From: an uncultured Acholeplasmataceae bacterium
GTDB taxonomy: Bacteria; Bacillota_I; Bacilli_A; Acholeplasmatales; Acholeplasmataceae
Assembly: GCA_937983315.1 (NCBI GenBank)
Contig: CALKAH010000405.1
Location: forward strand, 1 to 7,260
DNA: 7,260 bases
Direction of reading: 5' to 3'
The notes below the pieces were generated by a model. That model was given only the letters and a program-made list of their open reading frames with translations. It was not told the origin of the DNA and ran no database searches. Below, in pieces: positions 1 to 5,580 of this stretch. How positions within the stretch are numbered: position 1 is the stretch's first letter; every line of letters starts with the position of its first letter. The position numbers and the translations under genes are program-made.

Positions 1-315
1 CAACCTTTAATTGATCTTGCCAAACAGTTCCCCAAATTTAAACTCTATCCATGGCATCATGGTGGCGCAGATTTTGTATACCCCGATATTAATAAAGCCT
101 ATGGCATCCAAAAAGCACTTGAACATGAGAAACCATACCGTCTCATCTGTGTGGGAGATGGTGCCAATGATATCCAAATGATTGAGATCGCAGATATTGG
201 GATTGCGATGGATAATACCCGTTTTGTAGAATTAAAAGAAAAAGCTGACCATGTAGCTCCACATATTATGGATGATCAGCTTTATGATTTCTTTAAGTCG
301 TTGGATCTGATTTAG
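1..315 (+). CDS. Cof-type HAD-family phosphatase, C-terminal part (5' end outside window)
   Basis: The reading frame is open from the first base and ends at TAG 313-315, giving the last 104 residues of a haloacid dehalogenase superfamily hydrolase. The diagnostic motif IV, GDGANDIQM, is at visible residues 52-60 and is followed by IADIGIAMDNT, the pattern of Cof/YidA-type (type IIB cap) sugar-phosphate or phospho-metabolite phosphatases. The two aspartates of GDGxND bind Mg2+. The lysine in PDINKAYGI (residue 32) fits the conserved motif III lysine that stabilises the phospho-aspartate intermediate. The nucleophile motif DxDGT and the cap domain lie upstream of the window, so substrate cannot be predicted. 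These are soluble cytoplasmic enzymes. The 3' end overlaps the 3' end of convergent coaD by 23 bp and I see no separate terminator. Family assignment is secure; the specific role is unknown. Confidence 0.9.
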   Translation, partial: QPLIDLAKQFPKFKLYPWHHGGADFVYPDINKAYGIQKALEHEKPYRLICVGDGANDIQMIEIADIGIAMDNTRFVELKEKADHVAPHIMDDQLYDFFKSLDLI

Positions 316-790
316 GACGAAGACGTTCTTGGACATCACGGATGATTTCTTTGGGAACATAAGGTGAAATATCTGCGTGATGGACAACGAGTTCCTTAAT
401 CGCTGATGATGAGACGAAATGATTGCGTGATGATGGGAATAGAATGAGTGTTTCAATGTTTCTGTTGAGATTTCTGTTGAACTGGAAGAGCATATATTCA
501 TTCTCGTAATCAGCAATATTTCTTAGTCCACGAATCATCAGATCGATATCATTCTTTTGCGCATACCGGACCACCAAATCTGAGGTGGACGTGACAACAA
601 GATTGGGAATTTCTTCGGTGACACGTTTGATCATATCAATACGTTCTTCGGTTGTGAATGTGGGAGTCTTCTTATAATTATCTGCAACAACAACATGGAG
701 TTCATCCACAAAGCGCACTGCACGCTTGATGATATCAAGATGGCCAATCGTTAAAGGATCAAAGGTACCAGGATAGACAGCTTTTTTCAT
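293..790 (-). CDS. coaD: Phosphopantetheine adenylyltransferase (CoaD)
   Basis: A 165-residue protein of normal family length. CoaD transfers AMP from ATP to 4'-phosphopantetheine, making dephospho-CoA, the penultimate step of CoA synthesis in the cytoplasm. The N-terminus AVYPGTFDPLTIGHLDII carries the nucleotidyltransferase T/HxGH motif (TIGH, residues 14-17). RGLRN (87-91) matches the conserved MRGLR segment, and FVSSSAIKEL (125-134) matches the C-terminal SSS-x-x-(R/K)E ATP-binding motif. The ATG at 788-790 is preceded on this strand by GAGGTA (796-801), 5 nt away. In many Bacillota coaD follows rsmD; here the gene upstream is divergent, so coaD appears to be transcribed alone. It converges on the HAD gene with a 23-bp overlap of coding ends. 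The C-terminal tail (RPKSDPTT) is unremarkable. Confidence 0.97.
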   Translation of the reverse strand: MKKAVYPGTFDPLTIGHLDIIKRAVRFVDELHVVVADNYKKTPTFTTEERIDMIKRVTEEIPNLVVTSTSDLVVRYAQKNDIDLMIRGLRNIADYENEYMLFQFNRNLNRNIETLILFPSSRNHFVSSSAIKELVVHHADISPYVPKEIIRDVQERLRPKSDPTT

Positions 791-812
791 AGCATTACCT
801 CATTTCATATTT

Positions 813-843
813 AGTATAACATGAGATGCTTAAACTATATCAA
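813..843 (-). promoter_or_regulatory. Candidate coaD promoter
   Basis: Read on the minus strand, the coaD upstream region has TGT-TATACT, an extended -10 (hexamer at 813-818). The only -35-like hexamer is TTGATA (838-843), at a long 19-nt spacer, so the extended -10 may carry most of the recognition. The site sits in the 67-bp gap shared with the divergent gene at 858. No comparably good plus-strand promoter was found in the gap. Confidence 0.5.
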
Positions 844-857
844 AGGAGAGAATAAAA

Positions 858-1271
858 ATGAACGTTTACCGCAAGAACTTGATTGTCCAACTCTTACTCT
901 TCATCGTCTTTATTGTGATGGGTGCTTACACCATTTTAGAGTTCTATTTACGTGCAGATTACCCCTGGATTGGTTATATTCTGCTTGGCTTATTGCTTCT
1001 CGTTGGAGCATGTGGGGTTTACCTTTACAAAAAGCCTGGAACAGAAGTGTGCGTCATCACAGAAAAAGAAATGCTCTATCTTCGTTATCTACTCTACGGA
1101 TATTTTATTGTCTATGTGGTTGAAATGGTTCTACCCTCACTGATTCAAACCATCAACCAAGAGATTTTAACCATGATCACAGGGACACTCTTAATCTTAA
1201 TTGCGCTTGTAGGGACCTTTATTCAATTACGCGTTCTAAGAACAGGACATAGAAAGGAAGGAAAATCATGA
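858..1271 (+). CDS. Small four-helix integral membrane protein of unknown function
   Basis: This is a 137-residue protein that I do not recognise. Four hydrophobic segments are visible at about residues 8-27, 37-57, 73-93 and 103-125. They are joined by short loops, with a charged loop containing KKPGTEVCVITEKE between helices 2 and 3 and a basic C-terminal tail (RTGHRKEGKS). The positive N-terminus (NVYRKN), the KK after helix 2 and the basic tail suggest that both ends are cytoplasmic (positive-inside rule, inference). The start ATG is supported by AAAGGAGAG at 842-850, with 9 nt between GGAG and the start. Its stop TGA overlaps the ATG of the aldo/keto reductase gene (ATGA), so the two are almost certainly cotranscribed and translationally coupled. 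There is no catalytic motif, cysteine pair or signal peptidase site. Real gene: very likely; function: unknown. Confidence 0.85.
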   Translation: MNVYRKNLIVQLLLFIVFIVMGAYTILEFYLRADYPWIGYILLGLLLLVGACGVYLYKKPGTEVCVITEKEMLYLRYLLYGYFIVYVVEMVLPSLIQTINQEILTMITGTLLILIALVGTFIQLRVLRTGHRKEGKS

Positions 1272-2098
1272 AAACCATTCAACAAGTCTACACATTAAAA
1301 AATGGCGTTAAGATGCCCAAAGTTGGTTTTGGGACATGGCAAATTCCTGATGGAGATGTTTGTTTTACAGCTGTTTCACAAGCACTAAAACACGGCTATC
1401 GTCACATTGATACCGCTGCGGCTTACCGAAATGAACGCTCAGTTGGAGAGGCCATTAAGGCTTCAGGATTGAAACGAGAAGATGTCTTTGTCACCTCAAA
1501 ACTTCAATCGCACATCAAGAGCTATCAAGAAACACTGGATGCATTTGAAAAAACACTCAAAGAACTTGACATGACCTATCTTGATCTTTACCTTATCCAT
1601 GCACCATGGCCATGGAATGAAATCGGTAAAGATTGCAAAGAAGGTAATGTACAAGCCTACAAGGCGATGGAAAAACTTTACCGTGAGGGTAAAATCAGAG
1701 CCATCGGTGTCTCTAACTTCTCACCTGAAGATCTTGATAATATCTTGAAGCATTGTGAAATCATTCCTCATGTCAATCAAATCAGTTTCTTCATCGGTAA
1801 TAATCAAGAAGAAACCCATCGTTATTGTGATGCAAAAGGCATTTTGGTTGAAGCGTATTCACCACTTGCGATTGGTTATGCACTTTCTAACCAAACCATT
1901 CAAGATATGGCGAAGAAGTATAACGTGACACCTGCACAACTCTGCATCCGTTATTGCATCGATAAAGGAACAGCACCACTTCCTAAATCCATTCATGAAT
2001 CACGTATTATTGAAAACACAGGTCTGGATTTCCAGATTAAAAAAGAAGATCTTGATTTCCTTGATACCATCAAAGACGATCCCCGTCGTTGGAATTAA
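1268..2098 (+). CDS. Aldo/keto reductase (AKR5-like, 2,5-diketo-gluconate reductase type)
   Basis: A 276-residue cytosolic NADPH-dependent oxidoreductase with a TIM-barrel fold. The catalytic tetrad is complete: D48 and Y53 in HIDTAAAYRNE, K78 in VTSKL, H111 in YLIHAPWP. Cofactor-binding elements also follow the family: GVSNF (147-151), VNQI (169-172), EAYSPL (195-200), and LPKSIHESRIIEN (238-250), whose K240, S241 and R246 are expected to bind the 2'-phosphate of NADP(H). Length and motif spacing match the short bacterial AKRs that reduce aldehydes, methylglyoxal or keto-sugars; the real substrate cannot be read from sequence. The start is fixed by GGAAGG at 1256-1261 and by the ATGA overlap with the upstream membrane-protein gene. 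Transcription ends at the hairpin just downstream (2104-2130). Confidence 0.95.
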   Translation: MKTIQQVYTLKNGVKMPKVGFGTWQIPDGDVCFTAVSQALKHGYRHIDTAAAYRNERSVGEAIKASGLKREDVFVTSKLQSHIKSYQETLDAFEKTLKELDMTYLDLYLIHAPWPWNEIGKDCKEGNVQAYKAMEKLYREGKIRAIGVSNFSPEDLDNILKHCEIIPHVNQISFFIGNNQEETHRYCDAKGILVEAYSPLAIGYALSNQTIQDMAKKYNVTPAQLCIRYCIDKGTAPLPKSIHESRIIENTGLDFQIKKEDLDFLDTIKDDPRRWN

Positions 2099-2103
2099 AG
2101 AAT

Positions 2104-2130
2104 AAGCGTCAGCCGAAACTGACGCTTTTT
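2104..2130 (+). terminator. Rho-independent terminator, probably bidirectional
   Basis: A perfect 9-bp stem, AAGCGTCAG (2104-2112) with CTGACGCTT (2119-2127), closes a 6-nt loop (CCGAAA) and is followed by a T-rich run (TTTTTATTT from 2126). It lies 5 nt after the aldo/keto reductase stop. On the minus strand the same hairpin lies just beyond the zur stop, followed by a weaker TTATTCTTTAATT tract, so it probably also ends the zinc operon. Confidence 0.9.
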
Positions 2131-2132
2131 AT

Positions 2133-2513
2133 TTATGATAGATGCATGTTTTTTTGACACGACTCACAATAACCATAGACGGTCATATCGTGGTGTGTGA
2201 TCTTGAAATGGTGATCTTTTGCGACATGTTCAGCCACATGATCGAGATGGCAGTCAATTTCATACATCGTTTGACACCCTAAACAGATCATGTAGTGATG
2301 ATGCTCTTGATTGCTGACATAAAAGTAGGCCGTATTTTTCATTGTACTTTTCGATAAAACACCTTCTAAGAAAAATGTATCCAGCGTTCGATAAACGGTT
2401 GATAAATTGACTTGATCATCTGGTAATTTTTCATAGATCATGTCAGCACTTTGAGGAATATGGCTCTTTTTTAAAATATCTAAAATCATCTTTCGTTGTT
2501 TGGTCATGCGCAT
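2133..2513 (-). CDS. zur: Fur-family transcriptional repressor, probably zinc-responsive Zur
   Basis: A 126-residue Fur-superfamily regulator. The N-terminal winged helix contains the recognition segment NLSTVYRTLDTF (36-47). The C-terminal dimerisation domain has the HHHYMICLGC motif (71-80) and two CxxC pairs (C77/C80 and C116/C119) that build the structural Zn(Cys)4 site. H71-H73, D87, C88 and H101-H102 are candidate regulatory metal ligands. Assignment to Zur rather than Fur or PerR rests mainly on position: it is the last gene of a znuACB operon whose promoter carries paired Fur-family-like palindromes. The start chosen is ATG 2511-2513, because GGAGG (complement of 2522-2526) sits 8 nt upstream. 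A TTG at 2526-2528 would extend the protein by five residues but begins within that Shine-Dalgarno site. Only 2 nt separate it from the znuB stop. It is likely autorepressed through the operon promoter. Confidence 0.93.
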   Translation of the reverse strand: MRMTKQRKMILDILKKSHIPQSADMIYEKLPDDQVNLSTVYRTLDTFFLEGVLSKSTMKNTAYFYVSNQEHHHYMICLGCQTMYEIDCHLDHVAEHVAKDHHFKITHHDMTVYGYCESCQKNMHLS

Positions 2514-2515
2514 GA

Positions 2516-3322
2516 TTAAGACCTCCAAAGCGGTTTAGTGATAAGAAGTGACATCAAGACTAAAGCATAGAGAATGACAATCGTTGACCCTACAGGAATT
2601 TCAAGAGGGTGAGCGATAAAAATACCTAAAATAACAATGATAAAAGATGAGATGACACCAATGAACAAGGTGTTTTTAAAACTTTTAGCAAGTTGACTAG
2701 AAATCACAGAGGGAAAGACCACTAATGCTGAGATAAGCAGTGTTCCAATCGTACGCACACCCAAGACGATGAAAAATGCAGTTAATCCTGAAAGAATATA
2801 GCCTAAGAGTTGAACATTGATTTTACTGAACTTTGCATATTGTATATCATAAGTCATCAAAAAGAGTTTTCGATAAAAGAACATGATAAATGAAGCGATG
2901 ATTAAGGTAATGACGATTGACAATATCATTTCAGTACGGGTTGCTGTAAAAATATTTCCAACAAGCATACTTTCAATTGAAATACTAAAGCCTTGACCTT
3001 TTTTAATCATGATAAGACCAATTGCAAAAGCAATCGATGATACAAGTCCGATGGCAGCATCGCCATTGATGGTCTTTGTAGACGATAAGTATTTGATGAG
3101 AAGTGAGGCTAAGGTGACAAAAGGAATGGCAATCCATAAGGGTTGATCAGCGAGTAAAATACCTAATATAATGCCTGCAAAACTCACGTGCGCTAATCCA
3201 TCAGCAATCATCGCTTGTTGATTCAAAACCAAGAAAGGTGATAGAAGTGCTGCAGAAAGTGATAATGCGATACCAATAATGATTGCTTGTTGAATAAATC
3301 CATAACTCAGGAAATCAAACAT
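2516..3322 (-). CDS. znuB: Zinc ABC transporter permease (ZnuB/AdcB type)
   Basis: A 268-residue membrane subunit of the ABC-3 family (zinc/manganese/iron permeases), which forms a homodimeric channel that takes metal from the lipoprotein ZnuA and is driven by ZnuC. About eight or nine hydrophobic helices are visible (roughly 9-33, 43-58, 60-80, 88-107, 130-150, 172-190, 193-210, 217-236, 243-262). Family signatures are DGLAHVSFAG (41-50), GDAAIGLVSSIAFAIGL (87-103), which is the likely ATPase-coupling region, and VRTIGTLLISALVVFPS (189-205). The ATG at 3320-3322 is preferred: it has an AGGGGG ribosome site 8 nt upstream and gives the normal N-terminus MFDFLSYGF. An upstream in-frame ATG at 3368-3370 would overlap znuC by 56 bp. 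It overlaps the znuC stop by 8 nt, consistent with translational coupling. Metal specificity is inferred from the neighbouring ZnuA and Zur. Confidence 0.94.
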   Translation of the reverse strand: MFDFLSYGFIQQAIIIGIALSLSAALLSPFLVLNQQAMIADGLAHVSFAGIILGILLADQPLWIAIPFVTLASLLIKYLSSTKTINGDAAIGLVSSIAFAIGLIMIKKGQGFSISIESMLVGNIFTATRTEMILSIVITLIIASFIMFFYRKLFLMTYDIQYAKFSKINVQLLGYILSGLTAFFIVLGVRTIGTLLISALVVFPSVISSQLAKSFKNTLFIGVISSFIIVILGIFIAHPLEIPVGSTIVILYALVLMSLLITKPLWRS

Positions 3323-3983
3323 GATGATGCCCCCTATGTTCAAATTCATGAAAATCGTGATACGTTCCAAAGAACTTTACCTTTTGATCGACATACATGA
3401 CTAAACAGTTTTCTTTGACAGCATCAGTTAAATCATGAGTTACATGAACAATGGTCATTTTTTCTTGTTTTTGAAGATCATCAAGAAGGGTGTAAAATTT
3501 CTCACGAAATGAAGGATCAAGTGCAGATGTCGGTTCATCAAGGATTAATAAATCAGGTTTTGAAATCAATGCTCTAATGATATAAACACGCTGTTGCTGA
3601 CCCCCTGATAAATAGGTCATCGCATGGTTTTTTAAGTGCTTGATTTCCATTTTTTCAAGCCATTCATCAATGATTACGCAATCTTTTTTGCATGGTTTTA
3701 ATCGTTGTTTTTGCATACCGCTGTAGATGACTTCACTCACAGTCATCGGCATATTCGTTTTTGTATGAAGTTTTTGAGGAAGATACCCCATGTGTTTTGC
3801 ATCAATGGTGATCGTCCCCCGTGTAGGCTTTAGTAAGCCAACAAGTGTTCGCACAAGTGTTGTTTTTCCACTACCATTTGGACCGACAATATGTAACACA
3901 TCACCTTGACTCAAGTGAAAGTGAACATCTTCTAAGACTTGGAATTTTCCGAATAACACATCGACATGTTGATAATCAATCAT
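3315..3983 (-). CDS. znuC: Zinc ABC transporter ATP-binding subunit (ZnuC/AdcC type)
   Basis: A 222-residue cytoplasmic ATPase that powers the ZnuB permease. All ABC motifs are intact: Walker A GPNGSGKT (34-41), Q-loop YLPQ (67-70), signature LSGGQ (125-129), Walker B LLILDEP (145-151) with catalytic E150, D-loop SALD (153-156) and switch H183 in VTHD. The C-terminus is histidine-rich (HEFEHRGHHHV, 212-222). The start at ATG 3981-3983 is chosen because it overlaps the znuA stop as ATGA, and because MIDYQHVDVLFG places the first beta-strand at the usual distance from the N-terminus. An in-frame ATG at 3999-4001 would add six residues (MGTQPI); neither start has a strong Shine-Dalgarno, so the choice is moderate. 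Second gene of the operon. Confidence 0.94.
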   Translation of the reverse strand: MIDYQHVDVLFGKFQVLEDVHFHLSQGDVLHIVGPNGSGKTTLVRTLVGLLKPTRGTITIDAKHMGYLPQKLHTKTNMPMTVSEVIYSGMQKQRLKPCKKDCVIIDEWLEKMEIKHLKNHAMTYLSGGQQQRVYIIRALISKPDLLILDEPTSALDPSFREKFYTLLDDLQKQEKMTIVHVTHDLTDAVKENCLVMYVDQKVKFFGTYHDFHEFEHRGHHHV

Positions 3984-4924
3984 GATTGGTTGAGTGCCCA
4001 TTTGATCGCTTCAGTATTTTGATAGAAGAGGTCCTTATAGGTTACTCCATCCTCCATTTCTTGTTTGGTGATGTTATGATAACCGTGTAACACCTTGAGG
4101 GTTAAATCGAAATTGGAACGTGCAAGTTCAGTTTGAATCTGTGTTGCAGCTTTAGGTTGAACGAGTTCTTCGATAAAAAGAACATGGGTATTTGCTTGAA
4201 TGACTTGATTGACAAATGAGATTAACTCAGTACTCGTTAAATCAGCATCTGGCTTGAAGCCTTCAAAAAGAGAAATGATCGATACATGATAACGTTCACC
4301 AAAAAGTGACATCGCATTATGTCCAGCAAAATAAATGGATTCTTCGAGATGTCCATCTTGCATATATGCATCAAACGATTCATGAATGGCATGGATGTCA
4401 TCATGATAAGCTTCTGCATTCATGGTGTAATATTCCTCATTCAAAGGATCAATTAAGATGATTTCATGAAGTATCGCATCGAGGAGTTGAAGAGCAATGA
4501 TCGGATCTACCCAATAGTGAAGATATTCATCGTGATCATGATCGTCCTCTTCAAGAACTGATGATACATCATGATCATGATCATGTTCTTCTAGAACATA
4601 ATATTCAGACAAGTTCATGACAACTGTATCCTCACCTGCAATTTGGTTTGGATCTTTAATCCATTGATCAATCTCTAAACTGGTATATATGAATAGTTTT
4701 GCTGATTGAATCGCGACCAAATCTTGACTGGTTGCTTCATAGCTATGAATTTCGGCTCCGGGTGGGATAAGTAAACTGACACTCATTTTATCGCCCACGA
4801 TTTGTCGTGCAAAATCATATTGAGGAAACATCGTCGTCACGATATCTGCCTTTTTTGATGAGGTGCATGAAGCTAATATGAGTGTTGAAATCAGAGCAAA
4901 TAATAACATTGCAATCTTTTTCAT
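3980..4924 (-). CDS. znuA: Zinc-binding lipoprotein of the ABC transporter (ZnuA/AdcA type)
   Basis: A 314-residue extracytoplasmic solute-binding protein of cluster A-I (ZinT/ZnuA/PsaA class). The signal peptide is followed by lipobox LASC (17-20), so C20 should be lipidated and the protein membrane-anchored. Predicted zinc ligands are H60 (GAEIHSYEAT), H136 (HYWVDP) and H202 (AGHNAMSLFGERY). A histidine at the third position, where Mn-type PsaA/MntC proteins have Glu, supports zinc. Between the first two ligands lies the acidic His-rich loop (111-132) typical of zinc binders, here built of a duplicated unit ending in DHDHD. The C-terminal GYHNITKQEMEDGVTYKDLFYQN fits zinc-type members. The start is ATG 4922-4924, 7 nt after AAGGAG (complement of 4932-4937); an upstream ATG at 4952-4954 lies inside an operator-like palindrome at the likely transcription start and is rejected. 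First gene of the zinc operon. Confidence 0.96.
   Translation of the reverse strand: MKKIAMLLFALISTLILASCTSSKKADIVTTMFPQYDFARQIVGDKMSVSLLIPPGAEIHSYEATSQDLVAIQSAKLFIYTSLEIDQWIKDPNQIAGEDTVVMNLSEYYVLEEHDHDHDVSSVLEEDDHDHDEYLHYWVDPIIALQLLDAILHEIILIDPLNEEYYTMNAEAYHDDIHAIHESFDAYMQDGHLEESIYFAGHNAMSLFGERYHVSIISLFEGFKPDADLTSTELISFVNQVIQANTHVLFIEELVQPKAATQIQTELARSNFDLTLKVLHGYHNITKQEMEDGVTYKDLFYQNTEAIKWALNQS
4531..4597. repeat. Two-copy direct repeat inside znuA encoding the His/Asp loop
   Basis: Two 28-nt units (4531-4558 and 4570-4597) match at 23 of 28 positions by my count and lie 39 nt apart, exactly 13 codons. On the minus strand they encode VLEEHDHDHD and VLEEDDHDHD, separated by VSS. This is an in-frame tandem duplication within coding sequence, not an intergenic repeat. 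Confidence 0.85.
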
Positions 4925-4937
4925 GTGAATACTCCTT

Positions 4938-4954
4938 TTGCGAATGATTTGCAT
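4938..4954. promoter_or_regulatory. Predicted Zur operator, proximal copy
   Basis: TTGCGAATGATTTGCAT is a near-perfect palindrome centred on 4946 with a 7-1-7 core TGCGAAT-G-ATTTGCA (one mismatched pair). The central AATnATT is shared with Fur-family boxes such as the Bacillus Zur site. It lies between the -10 box and the znuA Shine-Dalgarno and covers the expected transcription start. Assignment to Zur is inferred from sequence style and from zur being in the operon. Confidence 0.75.
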
Positions 4955-4958
4955 TTAC

Positions 4959-4986
4959 ATTATAGCATAAGAAGACACACTTGCAA
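4959..4986 (-). promoter_or_regulatory. Promoter of the znuACB-zur operon
   Basis: On the minus strand TGC-TATAAT is a perfect extended -10 (TATAAT at 4959-4964). A -35-like TTGCAA (4981-4986) stands 16 nt upstream. Transcription should start near 4952, giving a leader of about 28 nt to the znuA ATG. The -35 hexamer is part of the distal operator palindrome and the start lies in the proximal one, so a bound repressor would block both. Confidence 0.85.
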
Positions 4987-4997
4987 ACGATTCGCAA
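4981..4997. promoter_or_regulatory. Predicted Zur operator, distal copy
   Basis: TTGCAAACGATTCGCAA is an imperfect palindrome centred on 4989. Its minus-strand reading, TTGCGAATCGTTTGCAA, matches the proximal copy's plus-strand reading at 14 of 17 positions, so the two sites are inverted relative to each other with centres 43 bp apart. It overlaps the -35 hexamer of the znuA promoter. Confidence 0.72.
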
Positions 4998-5046
4998 CAA
5001 TAACATGCATTTGAATGAAATATCCGTAGGAAAATGGTGTGATTGA

Positions 5047-5075
5047 TTGAACATTTTATAAATGTATGATAGAAT
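5047..5075 (+). promoter_or_regulatory. Promoter of the rimP-nusA-ylxR-ylxQ-infB operon
   Basis: TTGAAC (5047-5052) is followed by a 17-nt spacer and TAGAAT (5070-5075), with an extended TGA just before the -10. Transcription should start near 5082, a few bases before the leader hairpin at 5090. This is divergent from the zinc operon promoter and about 50 bp beyond the distal operator, so direct zinc control of this promoter is unlikely. Confidence 0.75.
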
Positions 5076-5089
5076 ATCCATGAGAACTA

Positions 5090-5112
5090 GAGTGGGATGA
5101 TGATTTCCACTC
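5090..5112 (+). promoter_or_regulatory. rimP leader hairpin, possible attenuator
   Basis: GAGTGG (5090-5095) pairs with CCACTC (5107-5112); a G-U and an A-U pair extend the stem to 8 bp around a 7-nt loop. GTTTTATT follows, a short broken U-tract. The hairpin begins about 8 nt after the predicted transcription start and ends 17 nt before the rimP start. This is the shape of a weak or NusA-assisted terminator in the leader; similar hairpins precede rimP in other Bacillota as far as I recall. Confidence 0.6.
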
Positions 5113-5129
5113 GTTTTATTGAGGTCTAT

Positions 5130-5570
5130 ATGAATTTTGAAATTTTAAAAGAAAAATTAAACCCTATTTTAGCCAAAAGTAACTTATCCGTCTATTCTAT
5201 ACGTCTCAAACGTGAATTTGGTGAAAAAATCGTTGAGATCCTGATTGATACAGAATCGATGGCTATTGATGAACTTGAGAAGATTCATCTTGAGTTTCAA
5301 GCATCGTTATCAGATGATGATCTTGATCCCGATTGTTTCCTTGAACTTTCATCACTCGGATTAGAAAGACCCCTCAAGACAAAAGAAGATTTAACCAAAG
5401 TGATTGGACGCTATATTTACCTCGAATCACCCAAATATCGAGGGTATGCGACATTACTTGCCTTTGACCTTGAACAGATGACACTTGAAGTCAGTGAAAA
5501 AGGAAAAATGAAACAGATAAACATTGCATTTGATGATGCACGCAAGATGCGTACAGCCATTAAATTTTAG
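5130..5570 (+). CDS. rimP: Ribosome maturation factor RimP
   Basis: A 146-residue protein of usual length (about 150). RimP binds the free 30S subunit and assists its late assembly. The N-terminal alpha/beta domain includes KIVEILIDTESMAIDELEKIHLEF (33-56) and leads to the signature LELSSLGLERPLK (71-83), corresponding to the canonical VSSPGLDRPL; the usual proline is leucine here. The C-terminal Sm-like beta domain follows (about 88-146). The start ATG 5130-5132 has GAGGT at 5121-5125. An upstream in-frame ATG (5097-5099) would add 11 residues but lies inside the leader hairpin and lacks family similarity, so it is rejected. First gene of the operon; its stop TAG is part of the nusA Shine-Dalgarno. 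Confidence 0.95.
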   Translation: MNFEILKEKLNPILAKSNLSVYSIRLKREFGEKIVEILIDTESMAIDELEKIHLEFQASLSDDDLDPDCFLELSSLGLERPLKTKEDLTKVIGRYIYLESPKYRGYATLLAFDLEQMTLEVSEKGKMKQINIAFDDARKMRTAIKF

Positions 5571-5580
5571 GAGGAATAAC

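Noticed and set aside
232..516. Minus-strand frame of 94 codons rich in Ser/His/Ile inside coaD
   Set aside because: Shadow of coaD in another frame, with no ribosome site or family resemblance.
791..857. Plus-strand promoter for the membrane-protein gene
   Set aside because: TATAAC (815-820) and TAAACT (831-836) resemble -10 boxes, but neither has a credible -35 at 16-18 nt; a promoter must exist but I cannot place it.
2514..2528. TTG at 2528 as zur start
   Set aside because: It would begin within the Shine-Dalgarno GGAGG that serves the ATG at 2513; the five extra residues are that site translated.
4531..4597. Short spaced repeats as CRISPR or intergenic repeat
   Set aside because: Only two copies, in-frame inside znuA and explained by a duplicated peptide unit.
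5004..5020. Third Zur-like site at ATGCATTTGAATG
   Set aside because: It shares words with the two palindromes but has no dyad symmetry.
4815..5081. Minus-strand open frame of 88 codons across the znuA 5' end and promoter
   Set aside because: It runs through the -35, -10, operators and signal-peptide codons of znuA in another frame; the protein is low-complexity and unlike any family.
5097..5129. In-frame ATG at 5097 as rimP start
   Set aside because: It lies inside the leader hairpin, its extra residues (MMISTRFIEVY) do not resemble RimP, and ATG 5130 has GAGGT at the right place.
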